Assembly: GCA_021234155.1 (NCBI GenBank)
Contig: JAJEKV010000013.1
Span: 12,054,669-12,118,668 of the forward strand
Source of the DNA: Isoetes taiwanensis
Lineage: Eukaryota; Streptophyta; Lycopodiopsida; Isoetales; Isoetaceae
Direction: 5' to 3'
DNA: 64,000 bases
Shown here: positions 1 through 11,581 of the stretch, piece by piece
Layout: each line of letters starts with the position of its first letter
Numbering within the stretch: the stretch's first letter is position 1
The notes under the pieces: model-generated
Databases searched by the model: none
The model's input: only the letters and a program-made list of their open reading frames with translations
Told to the model about the DNA's origin: nothing
Made by a program: the position numbers and the translations under genes

Positions 1-1725
1 CGTCTTTTTCATACTGAAATTCCAAACATATGCCTTAACACATTTTCTCTGCATTGCAGAGAAAGCTTTGAGCCCTCCATTTATCCTCTGCTCTACTGTC
101 TAATTCCATCGAAAATTCTTTTCCACAATGATTCCCAAGTACTTATAAGATGTAGAGATCTCTATTGCCCTTATAAAAGAACTCATAATTTTTATCCAGA
201 GTGGTCTAAAAAATCACCACATTAGTTTTGCTCAGGTTCACCTGCAATCCTTTGGCATCACAAAAGAGGCCAAAGAATTCAAGTGCCTCTGCATTTCTTC
301 TTTACCCTGAGCAATCAACACGATGTCATCTGCATATAAAAGCAAGAGAATGACATAACGAGCTAAAGGAGTTCCCTCCTCTCGATGGTTTTTTATCCAC
401 TCCTCTAATTCATCAATAAATATACCAAAAAGTGTCTGCGACATAGGACACCCCTGTTTAATCCCGATATTGCTGATCACCGCCTCGTCACATTTATTAT
501 TAAATGGAGTGGATAGTTTGACTAATACTTTCTCATACAACAATCTCACAGCATCTCTATATTCTTCAGGTACGTCGATGCCTCCAAACTAGCCCAAAGG
601 TTACCTCTACACACTGTGCCAAAAGCCTTAGTGCAATCCACAAACGCAGACAAACAAAGGTCTTCGAGTTCCTTTAACCGCATCTATCATGGCCCGAAAA
701 GTGACAAGGTGGTCTATTGTGGATTTCTGTGGCCGAAAATCCACCTATCCCTTAACTCTAACCCCATGCATTTCTCTCCACATGCTAATTTTATGTTCAA
801 CAATTGTGACGTACAACTTAGCAAACAAGTTACTAACTATGATCATTCTGTAATTGTTAGGATCTCTTTTATCTCCCGCCTTATGTATTGGGACGACCCA
901 ATTAACTTTCCATGATGAAGGAAAACCTTCCTTAACTGCTGCATTAAACATTAGTGTAAGCCCCTCCACCACCTTAGGCCCTGCCCACTTTAGAAGTTCT
1001 GCCACTAAACCTTGGGAATCAGTTGCCTTTCTATTCGCCAACTTGTTAAGCCCCCATCTTTGTCTGAAAAAACAAAATTACATTTCCTTCCATGCCATCC
1101 ATCTTATATGCCATCCACATGGTAAAGTTTCTTTACCTGGTCTATCAAAGTGTTTGCATTCAAACTGTTTCTTTCATGCCTATCTTGCTTGAGCTTTTTT
1201 CAAAATTTGAAAGGGTCTGTAAGCAATTCCCCAATCAACTCTTCCTGTTTACGCTGCAAGAAAGCTCTCTTCTTTGCTTTCACAAGAGTTTTAAACTCTT
1301 TGATCCGCTGCCCCCTAATCGCTCCCATTGCCTCCTTATATTGCTTTCTTTTTTCTCTACATTCCATGTCAAACCAGCCATTACAGGGTAAACCTTTCTG
1401 TGTACGCCCAAAAGGAAAGCATATTTGCGTTGCACTAGAAATTTAGGTATGGAGAGTGCTTATTTCATCCGCCCCTTTAAGCCATACTACATGCTCATAT
1501 CGCATAAATCTTTCTTCCTCTCCACCACATATACATGTCCAGAGCCACTAGAATTCGTTTCTATATCTTCCCGTCGCACACAAGGGACCCGGATAGACAC
1601 AATAACTGGTACATGATTCGATTCACTTCTCTCATCCATGATTTGTAAGGATATGACACTCTCCACAAAATGTGCTGCCGCAATAAAATAGTCCACTACG
1701 CTTTTGCCTCTGCATGTACATTTAG
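1..1725 (-). mobile_element. LINE-B fragment 1: endonuclease end, linker, reverse transcriptase
   Basis: Degraded non-LTR retrotransposon ORF2 read on the minus strand. In order from the right: the endonuclease tail near 1620-1725 (motif CRGKSVVDYFIA, then ESNHVPV), a basic linker (about 1080-1480), the first RT blocks at 745-1041 (KATDSQGLVAELLKWAG, then NWVVPIHKAGDKRDPNNYR) and the RT core at 238-549 (IGIKQGCPMSQTLFG, then LLYADDIVLIA with the catalytic YADD intact). Frameshifts and stops separate the blocks, so it is a dead copy, and it runs off the window edge. The same family recurs at 1785-2476 and 18405-39190. The family differs clearly from the plant L1 element at 25596-33361; I do not assign a clade. 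Confidence 0.88.
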
Positions 1726-1784
1726 AGAGGGAAAGAGAGAGAGGGAGGGAGGGAGGAGAGAGAAATGAAATGAAATGAAATATG
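1722..1784. repeat. purine-rich microsatellite with GAAAT pentamers
   Basis: A GA/GGGA-rich tract runs into four tandem GAAAT units. It lies exactly between two LINE-B fragments, and on the minus strand it forms the pyrimidine-rich 3' end of fragment 2, so it may be that copy's 3' tail repeat. Confidence 0.7.
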
Positions 1785-2476
1785 TATTTAATACATCTGC
1801 AGACCACTAGGTCTATGAGACGTTCAAAACCATACATTTAACATTATAGAAAATATCCTCTAATGCATCCTCAGAAAGAAATGCATCAGATCTCTCCCAC
1901 TTATCCTCCTCTTTCTCATTAACACCAGCATCCTTTAGCACTGCATCCCTTTGTTCACTTTGTTTCCTAGCAATTCAAAAAAGGTAACCAACTCAGTATA
2001 ATTAATTTGATACCTGTGACGAAGGCTCGCATACTGCGGACATCGCAGAAGAACATGCGCCTCATCTTCAATCTCTCCCAAACCACACAACTTACACATC
2101 TTGCCCTACACATACTCAGCACATAGCCATCTAGAACTGTACCATCTCCTCCTGAATGTACGATCTATTCTTCTAGCTGGTGTATAAACAATCCAAACAA
2201 GGTAGGAGACATAGGGCATCCATGTTTAACCCCCATGTTATTGGTCACCTCATCGGACCCTGTCCTAGAATAGGGAAATAATAACTGGACCACGACTCTT
2301 TCATATAGTAACTTAACAGCCATTCTCAGTTCCACTGGAATCCCAAGCATCTTCATGCGCTCCCAAAGATTACCCCTTTCCACCATATCAAATGCTTTTG
2401 TAAAATCTACAAAAAATGCATATAATGGTTTTCGGTTTCTTGTAACTGAGTCAATCATTGCACGCAGACAATGCAA
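1785..2476 (-). mobile_element. LINE-B fragment 2: RT core and C-terminal Cys/His domain
   Basis: Minus-strand piece of the same LINE family. RT motif block at 2165-2476 (FVDFTKAFDMVERGNLWERM, then MGVKHGCPMSPTLFG). After a deletion that removes the YADD block it continues in other frames at 1960-2160 into a Cys/His-rich C-terminus of the type C-x2-C...DEAH. Its 3' end abuts fragment 1, which lies in the same orientation. Frames are broken, so it is inactive. Confidence 0.82.
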
Positions 2477-4070
2477 TAACTCTAATCTTAGTTAACAACA
2501 ATTTTTTCTTTAGTTTTCTATTTTTGGATATTGTGCCCCTTGCCACTTTCAATATCTATCGGTTGGTTATGTAATCCATCATAATACTTGTTTCTATTGT
2601 TCTGCACCCTCTTGATGGTTTATCCTTTTGTCTATCAACTCTCATTCTAAAGTCATCTTCCTTTGGAATTGATGAACAATAGTTACATTGGTAAATTGTG
2701 AAGGATTTCCCATCGTTACTAACTCTTCTACATAACTTTTGCCTAAACGTACCGTCAATGGTAGTATGTTTTCCATTCGCATTGAAACAACCTTGCATGT
2801 TTGGTTCGCAGTATCAATTGACTCCAAGTCCTAACTCATCTAAGAATGGCCCCAAGTCTGTTGTTCTAGATGCATATCTATATTTCATTTGCCAATAACC
2901 CCAACATCAAGAAGCCAAGCATGCATTTCCTGTATTTCAATATTATTAACATCTACCATTGTAATAAGAAAAAAAGAAGACTATTAGAAGAAATGCAGAC
3001 TTACTACTTTGATTGCTTGAACATACTTCACTTGCTTTAGATGATGTAGTTGCAATAAAAGATGCAAATGTTGTATCAATTTATATATTAACATGGAAAA
3101 AGCAAAAAAACTAGCAAAAAGCACACCAGAAGGCTTTAGCAAGGTAAGGTAGTTTTAATTGAGAGTGAAGAAAATCACATATTAGACTCAAGCAACATAC
3201 ACCATAAACCAAGAGGGCATGTGTGATTCTACGGCGATGATTTAAGATTACCTTAGAAAAGCCATCACTAAGCCAATCCTATTAAGATTACCATAGAAAT
3301 GCCAGTACAAAGGGTACACAAATCACAAGTGTAACATAAAACAAACCATAATTAGTTAATGATCTTTGCCAAAATATTTGGCTATAGCCTGAACCATAAA
3401 TTCTTGAAAAAATTGTCCAGCAACAAGGGTTACAAGGAGTCTTAGCAAGAAAACATCAATGGGTTACAAGGAGTCTTAGTAAGTATACATCAATGCATAT
3501 TGAGTTAAAAGATGTAAAAGACAATTAGAGCTATTGCATTGTGAGACAACTCAGTATAATTGTACACAGCTATTGTACATCATGACAATTGTATCACAAT
3601 GTCTCATGACCTTGAAGAAAGAATAAGCAAATAAATTACAACTTCCAATCAAGGATAAAAATGCACATAACAAGGAAAGATGATAACCACATGGAAAGGC
3701 AAAGGAATTATACAACTGAACGACTTGATAAATCATTGAGACAAATATGTGAGTACCAGCATTTCAACTGATCATAGTTAGTTTATATAGCTAGATTATA
3801 TGGAACATTAAGAGTCTACTAAAATCCACAACATGGGACAAAGTAAAGCCCTTATGGTTTTAAGGGTGAGCATGTCAAGTGACCATAGCTAGTTTATATG
3901 AAACATGAAACGTTAACAGTTTAAAATGACCACAGCGCAAATGACAGGAAGTGGTAAAACTATGCTTTGCAAAAGTGTAAAATAATGAAATGTCAAAAAG
4001 GCAAACAACTTGAAGAAGAAAAGTTAGTGCGTATTCAAGAAACATAACTTTATGGACTCAAAATACATAA

Positions 4071-4143
4071 GCAAAAATTTATGGATTTGTAAATAGATGT
4101 TTAACTAAGCAAAAATTTATGGATTTGTAAATAAATGTTTAAT
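4071..4143. repeat. two tandem copies of a 38-bp unit
   Basis: GCAAAAATTTATGGATTTG starts at 4071 and again at 4109 with one substitution in the following A-rich part. Confidence 0.85.
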
Positions 4144-5836
4144 TTTGGCCAAATTATATGGCATATAAGGTAAATAGATGGCAAAAAGAACACGCTATCA
4201 ATAGCTAAAGTGATAAATTTAATAATAGATAACTTTCAAGGAAGATATCTCTACAGATAAGAGAGCTAAAATTATTCCAAAGGAAAAAGGATCAGCCTAA
4301 TATTTAAAAGGATATTTAAAGGGAAACGACAGGCATCAAAGGGACATGACTGTTAGGGAAGGAACATATACAACATGTTAACATAGTCAGAGACACCAAC
4401 GACATACCAACGACAGCTTTTTGCCTAAAGACGATCCAACCATTGCTTATCTCATACAGCTAAGTTGTGCAGAGCTAGTGATTACGCTCCGTTGCAGATT
4501 TCCTTGTCTAATTTGCACAAGATTTCTCACATGAGCAACACATAATCTAAATTGTTTCTAGGCCATGTTCTAGAGTAGAAGACCTTCATTTGCATTAATT
4601 AGTGAAATAATATTGATGATTCTGTCATGAAGCATTTGATGTAAAGGAACAGCTCTAGATGCATAAACTTTGTTGAAAGAAAACGACTAGCACCTTACCA
4701 GGTCCAATATTCTCCACTTGTAACTGAATGCCCTATGCTCAGACATAACCCATCCAAAGCACCAAGTTCACTTACACAGCTTACAAATCCAAGGTATAAA
4801 AAACTAGAGCAACTTTATGAAAGCTAAGAAAAAGGTATGAAAGGGAAGGAAACGACTGAGGATTACCCCACACCACCCATTCAAAGCACCAAGTTCACTC
4901 AGCTTACAAATCCCAGGTATGAAAATTGGAGCAAATTTAGATGAGAAAAATTAAAGAAAATAAGGCTAAGAAAAAGGTCTGACCCATTACGCCCTGAAAA
5001 CTTGTCCATCAATGGATCACCAAGGAGTCTTAGCAAGAATCCATTAGAGAATATTGAGTTAAAAGAAGTAAAAGGCAAGAATTTCTTAGAGAATATTGGG
5101 TTGAAAGAAGTAAAGGCAATGGACACTATCGCATCATTAGAATAGCACATTCAGATGAAATGGACATCCAGTATACAAGGAAATGGACAGCCAGTATACA
5201 AGAGGCACATACCTGCTTGTATCGTATTTTTGATGTAAACACATTCAGGAAATCTTCTGTCCGATGTCAGTTCTATGGAGAGGAGGCCAAACTGATCATA
5301 GTTAATTCAATCTGCAGTTGCACGCTGCAGAAACCTGAGAAGAAGACTAAACTGGATTGACGTGGTTGAAGGCAAAGAGTCACTGCAAATTCAGTACTGG
5401 ACAATAAGACAGAAAAAACTAATAGAATTAAGAGCAAAGGCAAATGAGATGACTTTAGAGCAAAGCTGTAACCTGTCACCAAGTCTAATGTATTATACTA
5501 TTGAGAAAATCAGACAAGCGCACTAATCCATATGGGAACAATTCAAACCTATAGAATATACCAAAGGCCAAACACTTGCCTTACCTTCTTCCTCAACCAA
5601 GTCAAAAGATAAAGAGACAAAAGCAAAACACACATGGCAGTTTATCCAGACAACCTAACTGCAATCCTAGATGTGTATCTCTTCTAGTTATGTGACAGGT
5701 CATATTATCATAATAGTTTCCTCTATAAGCCTGCTAGTACAGCTCTCATAGACTAGTATTTGACACAAAAGATGTTTACCAAAGATTGAAATCAGTTTGT
5801 CTCTAGTAGGAGCATCTTGCCATGTACGTGAATGTT

Positions 5837-5940
5837 ACACATATGTCTTTCAATAATCTGTTATCCATTATACACATGTATCTTTCAATAATTTGTTATC
5901 CATTATACACATGTATCTTTCAATAATCTGTTATCCATAA
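5837..5940. repeat. three tandem copies of a 35-bp unit
   Basis: TCTTTCAATAAT starts at 5846, 5881 and 5916, each followed by T/CTGTTATCCAT; the copies are almost identical. The array sits just upstream of the LTR1 start. Confidence 0.9.
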
Positions 5941-6293
5941 TGGAGCCTGTTGAATAGTCTATCACTTGAGACTAAAATATCCACTTTTAATAGGCTTAGA
6001 CATGGAAATCCAATTCTCATAACTAGTCATAGATACTTCTTGGTCTCCATACTCTAACGTTATGTGACGTTCCCCTAAAATATATGGCATACGTACGTAT
6101 ATTTTATGGCCACGTCACCATACATTTCTACATCCCTAGACATGTATACGACCAATGTGGGGGTAATGACTAAGTTATCTATAACTTAGCCAACCTAAGG
6201 TAAGAAGCCATTTCCACATGGCCTCATCTTATAGGCATACCGCCACATAGACTCACCTATAGGAGCCAAGTGGCACTCATGTAAACCCTAACA

Positions 6294-6300
6294 TATAAAA
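6294..6300 (+). promoter_or_regulatory. TATA box of LTR1
   Basis: TATAAAA 231 bp into the LTR, followed by CCCTAAACCCTAGCC, a usual layout for the U3/R border of a plant LTR. Confidence 0.6.
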
Positions 6301-7130
6301 AGGCTAAACCCTAAACCCTAGCCACTTTTGGCTCCACCAACCTCAGACCCACCCGGTTCGGATCGAGTTCGACTCAAGACCGCCTTCGACCGGGCTGCAG
6401 CGGCAGTTGCGTGAGATGGAGAACCGTGGAATTAGCGGTAGGCGTCGTAAGGTGTATTATTTGAATAGATTCCAGTATTGCAGTAGAGCCATTCTAGGAC
6501 CTATTGTTCTGAACATGAACCCTAATCAATGAACCCTAACTATAGGTTAGATGTATGTGATTAGGATTAGTTGTTATTCTCCTTTATTATCAAGATTATG
6601 TTGATATGATGTTGGTTGATCTTATGTTTGCACCTCTTGTATATTGGGAAGGGGGGTAGAGACCTAGTAGCCATTATTTAGATGATGCTCCTAGTTTAGA
6701 CCCATTAGTTCCCATTAATATGCGGCCTGTGCATAGAGCCCACCTGGCTACGGAGGCTATGGAGTGACTGAGCACCACACAACGAGGTCAGTGGCAAAGT
6801 GGAGGGAGGACCCTGCCGAGCGCCTGGCCACCGGGTCCCATAGCGGGCTAGGCTCATAGTCGACACTTCGTGTGGGCGGGTATGGGTCCGACACTTCTCG
6901 GGTCAATGGTGTCACCGACTCTCAAGAGCTGCAAGTGTCGGCTTTGGCTCTTGTTTTGGGGAGTTCGGGCCGGTGCACGGACGTGTGTCGCCACGATCCT
7001 CTAGCGCCCATGGAGCCCACCGGAGGGGGAGATGCAACCTTCCTACCTCATCAGGACCAGGGGAGATGCCCCGAGTAGTCTCGTTGGGTGATACCATGAG
7101 GAGCGATTTAGTCTATCCGCAAAGTATGCA

Positions 7131-7613
7131 CCGGGGATAGGGGAGATGTTTTAACGTTTCCGTATTTTTCGCTTGATACAAGACAAATTTGACGTTTAAT
7201 ACGTCAAAAATACGCCCAAAAAATTTCGGCGTCGAAAATTTTCGTAAGTTTGGGTGATAAACTATTTAAAGAAAAAAAAAAAAAAAAAATATATTATTTT
7301 TTTTTTTTTTTAGTTTAAACCTTCCGCTAACAGCTTTAAGTGGCGAAGTTTTGAAAGGTTTAAAAAAAAAAAAAAAATTTTTTTTTTTTTAGGTTTTACA
7401 GCGAAACTGAAGGTTTTCGCTTTACGCCAAAGGTTTTCTCCGAAAATTTAAAAAAAAAATATTTCGTGTCGGACGAAGGGGGCGGATGGGAGTGGTCAAT
7501 TTTTTCCCTAGCCGTAGTATTAAATATGAAAATAAATGATTTTCCCAAAAATACGATTTTTGTACTTTATACATCCGAAAAAATAATTTCATCGTCATTT
7601 AACCTATCCCCGG
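7131..7613. mobile_element. AT-rich MITE-like insertion inside LTR1
   Basis: Begins CCGGGGATAGG and ends with the exact reverse complement CCTATCCCCGG. The interior has long A and T runs and several nested inverted segments (TTTCGGCG/CGCCGAAA types). Other LTR1 copies, for example near 39770, run straight through the corresponding site, so this is an insertion. No clean target duplication is visible. Confidence 0.6.
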
Positions 7614-8062
7614 TATAACTGGGAGGGGCGGATGGAGTGGTCAACCCTAGCCATTGTCTATTGCCGCCCCAAGTCATTGCCCCTCTCTCTATCCGGGAGG
7701 CCCCGGCCGTCGGTCGACTCCCCCTTGAGTGTGTGTGAGCCCCGGGTGGAGCCTCTATTTGATGTATTCGATGCATTCATTGTATTGTTGTATTTGATGA
7801 CATGGTTAGATGGATTATCACTACCCTTCGAGGTAGTCTGTTGTTATTATTGCTAGTGCTTATGTTATATATTTTGCTTCCACGACATATAGGGAACCCA
7901 TAGAGGACGGACGGAATGACACCTTCAGGTCCTCTACTCGATCGCCCGGACCCCGTGACGCGAAGTTAGACAGAGGGCCCATAATGACGGGTGCCGTTGG
8001 ATGGGGAAGGTCCTTCGATGTATACGTGCGGGTTGTCGTATATAGCGCAAGGAGCGTCACAA

Positions 8063-8080
8063 TGGTATCAGAGCAATGAT
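8063..8080 (+). other. primer-binding site for initiator Met-tRNA
   Basis: TGGTATCAGAGC directly after the LTR1 3' end with a one-base gap; this is the common plant LTR-retrotransposon primer site complementary to the 3' end of the initiator Met-tRNA. Confidence 0.85.
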
Positions 8081-8384
8081 CTTGGTTGACCAAGATCAAG
8101 CACTGGCCATCACCTTATGATAGAAAACTAACTGGCCTAGTAAAAGGTTGGGGTGCAAATCCCAATATTGAACCTCGAGTGGGAAAATTTTTCCATGGAT
8201 AAGGTCATCCTTAAAATAAATTTAAAGAAAATAATAGTAATAGAATCCATAAATTCTATTAGCTTAATGAAAAATAGACTTCCCGGTGGAATTTGATCTA
8301 GGGACCATTGAAGAATTTTAGGGTTCTAAAATTATAGGGTCAATGTAAATAAAGGTGGTAGGAATAAATAACTGTAAATACCCC

Positions 8385-8392
8385 TATATAAA
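8385..8392 (+). promoter_or_regulatory. TATA box upstream of the histone-like frame
   Basis: TATATAAA inside CCCCTATATAAACCC, about 118 bp before the ATG at 8510, followed by a pyrimidine-rich leader (TTACCTTCTCTCC). It suggests the histone-like sequence came with its own promoter rather than relying on the LTR. Confidence 0.55.
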
Positions 8393-8509
8393 CCCTAATT
8401 TGGCCACCATAATTTTGCCTTTAATGCTTCTTTAAATCCCTTCGAAGTTACCTTCTCTCCAAAAGGAGATCTCTAAGAATTTTCATCCAACCCGCAGAGC
8501 AGCTTTGAT

Positions 8510-9397
8510 ATGGCACGCACTAAAAGCCACCGCCAGAAATAGCAAGCTCGGAAGGTGTTCGACACGAAGCATAGTGCGCGATTTACCCGAGAAACATCCA
8601 AGAAGAGAGCTTAAGAATCATCTCATTTAAACGGAGTTCACGTGTGAAGACGAGACGGTGGTATTAGTAGATTATGCGGAGTCATCGCCGTAAGAACAAA
8701 CAGTCGAGTCACAAGAACAAGAAGAATCGCGGCAGAAGAGGACCTCGTAATCGCGAAAAAGGAGGGAAGTACGCTCGGGTAAGCTGTAAAAGTAACACAC
8801 GGGCCACAGAGGACTTGGAGGAACAAGAGGAGGCAATTGCACGGAGAGACGAACTAAACGCCGCCTTTGATAGGTATGGTAACCGAGTCTAGTAATTCGT
8901 GATCAAGGACATCAGGAGCAAACAGAGCAAAATCTCCCGGAGCAAGGAATACCGGAGGAAGTTGCAAGATTACCGTGCATATATGGAACAATGGGTTGCC
9001 TATAATCATTGGTATAGAACATTGAAGATTCCCAGATTTGTAAAAGGAGGAAGACCTCGAACGGATGTTCGGAGACCCCCACCTCGACCGGAGGAGCCGA
9101 AGAAACCGGCAAAGCATGGGCCAAACTCAAAGCACTCCAGGGCCCTAAGAGAAATTAGGCATTTTCAACAATGCGTAAATCTCTTGATTCGAAGAGCCCC
9201 TTATACAGGAATTTACGACCCAGTATAGGGTTACCCCTATGATGCTCAGGGTTTGCCAAGAAGCAGCTGAGGCAGAGTTGTGTCAGTTGTTTGAGGAGTC
9301 AAATCAAGCGCTTATTCACGAAAACGAGTCAACGTTATGTCAAGGACATGAATTTGGCAAAACGAATCTGAAGGGAAAAGATATTGGGTTATTTTGA
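8510..9397 (+). pseudogene. CENH3-like histone H3 relic with long basic N-terminal tail
   Basis: What is seen: the frame opens MARTKSHRQK, like the MARTK start of H3 and CENH3. A long basic tail follows (8674-9110, rich in K/R). The H3 alphaN/alpha1 signature ALREIRHFQQ..NLLI lies at about 9148-9190, and in another frame QEAAEAELCQLFEESNQA (9257 on) matches the alpha2 helix of H3, ending HEFGKTNLKGKD like the CENH3 C-terminus. The HFQ...NLLI form is closer to centromeric CENH3 than to canonical H3 (KYQ...ELLI). Damage: stop at 8540, TAG TAA at 8890-8895, stop at 9225-9227, and about 8 residues plus a frameshift lost between alpha1 and alpha2. The tail is much longer than usual. Its place, 450 bp after a primer-binding site, is where gag normally lies. 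It could be a gene captured by the element or a host pseudogene beside a solo LTR. Confidence 0.8.
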
Positions 9398-10249
9398 CTG
9401 CCCGTTCTGAGAATCTTGAAATCTTGTCATAATTATTAGTAAATGTGTTTAAACTATGTATTAAAATTTGCTATAATCTTGTCGTAATTATTGTTTAAAT
9501 AAACTATGTCTTTGTGTTAAACTATGAATTTAATCTTGCGTGAGTGATTCCTATTTTTCTTAATTGTTTGCTTAAGCAGCTATGAGTAATGCTCGATAAA
9601 TATTGAATCGTTGTGAACATAAAATAGAACGAGTTCATCACATTAAGTATTAATTAAGGAAAAATTGTCTAAACCAGTATTCCAGTATTTGATATGAATA
9701 GAAATTAATAAAAGCTAGTCCTTGAATGTAACAAGTATATCTCGATTCTAGGTATACAATGCCAGACCTCTGATATAGCTAACCTCTGACACTGTGAATA
9801 GATATACTTTCTATGCTATAGTAATTAGATATACTTTCTATGAGTTAGATATACTTTCTGATATAGCTAACCGTGCGCATATAGCCTGTTACATAGTTAT
9901 TCTGTAATTAATCTTACAGCGATATGGATACTTATTAACAGCCTGTAGTTAAATTCCATTCCAAACTTATTTAACGCAGCATTACCAGCCTGTACTTGAA
10001 TAGACTTAATAGAAACTTACATTGCAGCTCTAAATCTGTGGCAAGCAGATTCTTAGCAGGCCGAAAGTGAAGAAGAGCTGGAAAATATTTAGTCACAAGT
10101 CCAGATTGTAGAATACCTTAAAAGCATGCCCAAGCCGGAAATAAGACGCCAGCAGAAGATCATAACGGTAAGTAGAGAGCTATAGCAGGAATAGATTTCC
10201 ATAAAAAATAGATAGGGCAAACCGAATAAGTAGAAAAACAGGCTCGTAT
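9398..10249. other. noncoding, AT-rich
   Basis: Histone-relic 3' flank. A 55-65 bp block with AATCTTGTC.TAATTATT is duplicated at about 9420-9475 and 9476-9535, and short TAGATATACTTTCT units repeat three times at 9800-9860. No gene seen. Confidence 0.6.
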
Positions 10250-11079
10250 TTACTCATACCGCCGCCCGGCCTCACCCCAAACTTTCAAGACCTCCCTGCG
10301 CGGGTGAGTCGCATTTGCATCGAAAAACATCTTCTTTTCCCCGCTTCTTCCGCCAAAGATCAAACTATACCCGCAGCCTTTGAAGAAACCATCGCCAGAT
10401 CGAAGAAGACCTCCCTCGGCAGCCCGAGGAACTCGAACAACGCCATGGCGATGACGCATGCCGCCACCGGGCCATGCCAAAACGTCAGCCGGACAAGATC
10501 AAAACTTATCCAAGAGCTTCTCAATGGGAAACCGCATCCCATGCTTGAATTCTTGAATCCCTAATAATCGCTATCAAAGATTCGCGTTCTTGTCTTGTCG
10601 TTGTACCAGCCATAATAAGCAAAGAAAGAAATCATGAACTTTCGACTCCACTATTCCTTTGATGACTGACTCCAATAAGCCAAAGCTCTATATGCGCATC
10701 AGGTTTCAAAGAAAACAATGATAAAACCGCCACTGAAACGTGTGGCTCGAGCCGCGGAAACTATGCCCGAGCCGCAGTTTCCATTTGTGAACATCCGGTT
10801 GCAAAAACCCTAAAGTTACCGGGACAAATAGGTTGGATTAAGGCTAGGTTCCTCCACCGTGATTCTATCCATACGAGAGCAATAGCTTAAAAATACGTAT
10901 AGCATGCAAAATGAAGGTGTTCCGAGAGAACCACACCGATGAGCGAGAACTAATGAATGAGTAAAATAGAAGTGTTTGAGGAGATGCAACCACTAACGCC
11001 ATAAGATATGATCAGGAAGTGAGCTCTAAAATTTTTCCTAATGGAGATGCAAAGGAACAAGAGAACACAATGTGCTAGG
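10250..11079. other. GC-richer segment without a recognisable gene
   Basis: 10250-10560 is GC-rich with overlapping short minus ORFs (76 and 60 codons) that match nothing I know; it may be a captured exon or part of a DNA element. 10730-10800 repeats GAGCCGC-type words. The remainder is featureless. Confidence 0.45.
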
Positions 11080-11325
11080 GCCACTGCCAAAAAACTCTTC
11101 GGCAGAGCTTCAAAGGACAAAAAGAAAATTACTCCCGGACCCTTTCCATCTCCGCGTCCATTTTTGAAGATTTTCTAATTTCCGGCCTTAGATTTGTAAA
11201 GCCAAGATCCGATGGTGCAAAAATAAGGCACCTCAGATTTTCATGACATGGAAATTACACGTGGATAGGCTAGAATTGCAAGAAAGGTTGTAGGCCCGGT
11301 AGGGCTGGTGTGCTAAAAAAATATA
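11080..11325 (+). repeat. dispersed repeat copy, A-tailed (SINE-like?)
   Basis: Shares ordered blocks with 47690-47880: GGCAGAG, TTTTCTAATTTCC.GG, the ACGTGG...GGCTAGAATTGCA stretch and a terminal GCTAAAAAAA. Two dispersed copies ending in A-runs suggest a short retroposon or the 3' end of one. No pol III boxes could be assigned. Confidence 0.5.
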
Positions 11326-11370
11326 CTAGACTAGATTATCTCTTGTAATGAATGTCAACATGCTCTTTTG

Positions 11371-11580
11371 TCATGGGTCAGGTTGGTTTTTCTGTGGCTT
11401 CCCTCCCATGTTTGGCTCTTTAGCTTTCTTCTCTCTAGCTTCCTTTGTTGCAGCATTTTGAATATGCCTTCTTGATTGAATGTGTTGTTTCATGTTAACA
11501 ACCACAGATCCTGATGGTGGAAACAATAAAATTGATTTGTGGCATTGTTTACACACAACACAAATGTTGCCTATGTAGCT
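11371..11580 (-). CDS. small zinc-finger-like ORF fragment
   Basis: The open frame extends upstream of its first ATG and reads C-x2-C-x2-C ... VNMKQHIQSRRH, a CxxC ... HxxxxxH arrangement as in zinc fingers where an H-x5-H pair ends the finger (NxKxHxxSxxH). A basic tail follows (KEAREKKAKE). It is only about 65-70 codons and lacks further domains, so it is probably an exon fragment or transposon debris. Confidence 0.4.
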   Translation of the reverse strand, partial: SYIGNICVVCKQCHKSILLFPPSGSVVVNMKQHIQSRRHIQNAATKEAREKKAKEPNMGGKPQKNQPDP

Positions 11581-11581
11581 T

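Larger units (their letters stand above)
2477..6062. other. noncoding region with local duplications
   Basis: No recognisable gene in 3.6 kb. A small minus ORF (2556-2798, 80 codons, with CNYC) looks weakly coding but I do not recognise it. Short blocks are copied locally: a GGAGTCTTAG-containing segment at about 3421-3520 recurs near 4999-5110, and a 45-bp block at 4750-4797 recurs at 4877-4920. The rest is A/T-rich and featureless by eye. Confidence 0.6.
6063..8061 (+). mobile_element. LTR1: full-length 2-kb long terminal repeat (5' LTR)
   Basis: It starts TGTGACG and ends CGTCACA, giving perfect 7-bp terminal inversions with canonical TG...CA, and is followed one base later by a primer-binding site (8063). 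A TATA box lies at 6294. Internal segments recur elsewhere in the window: plus strand at 39222-40206 and minus strand at 21431-22048 and 35387-36650. Part of the length (7131-7613) is an AT-rich MITE-like insertion absent from the other copies. It is most likely a Ty3/gypsy-type LTR, judging from size, primer site and the related gag/LTR at 57806-60500; no gag-pol follows it here. Confidence 0.85.
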
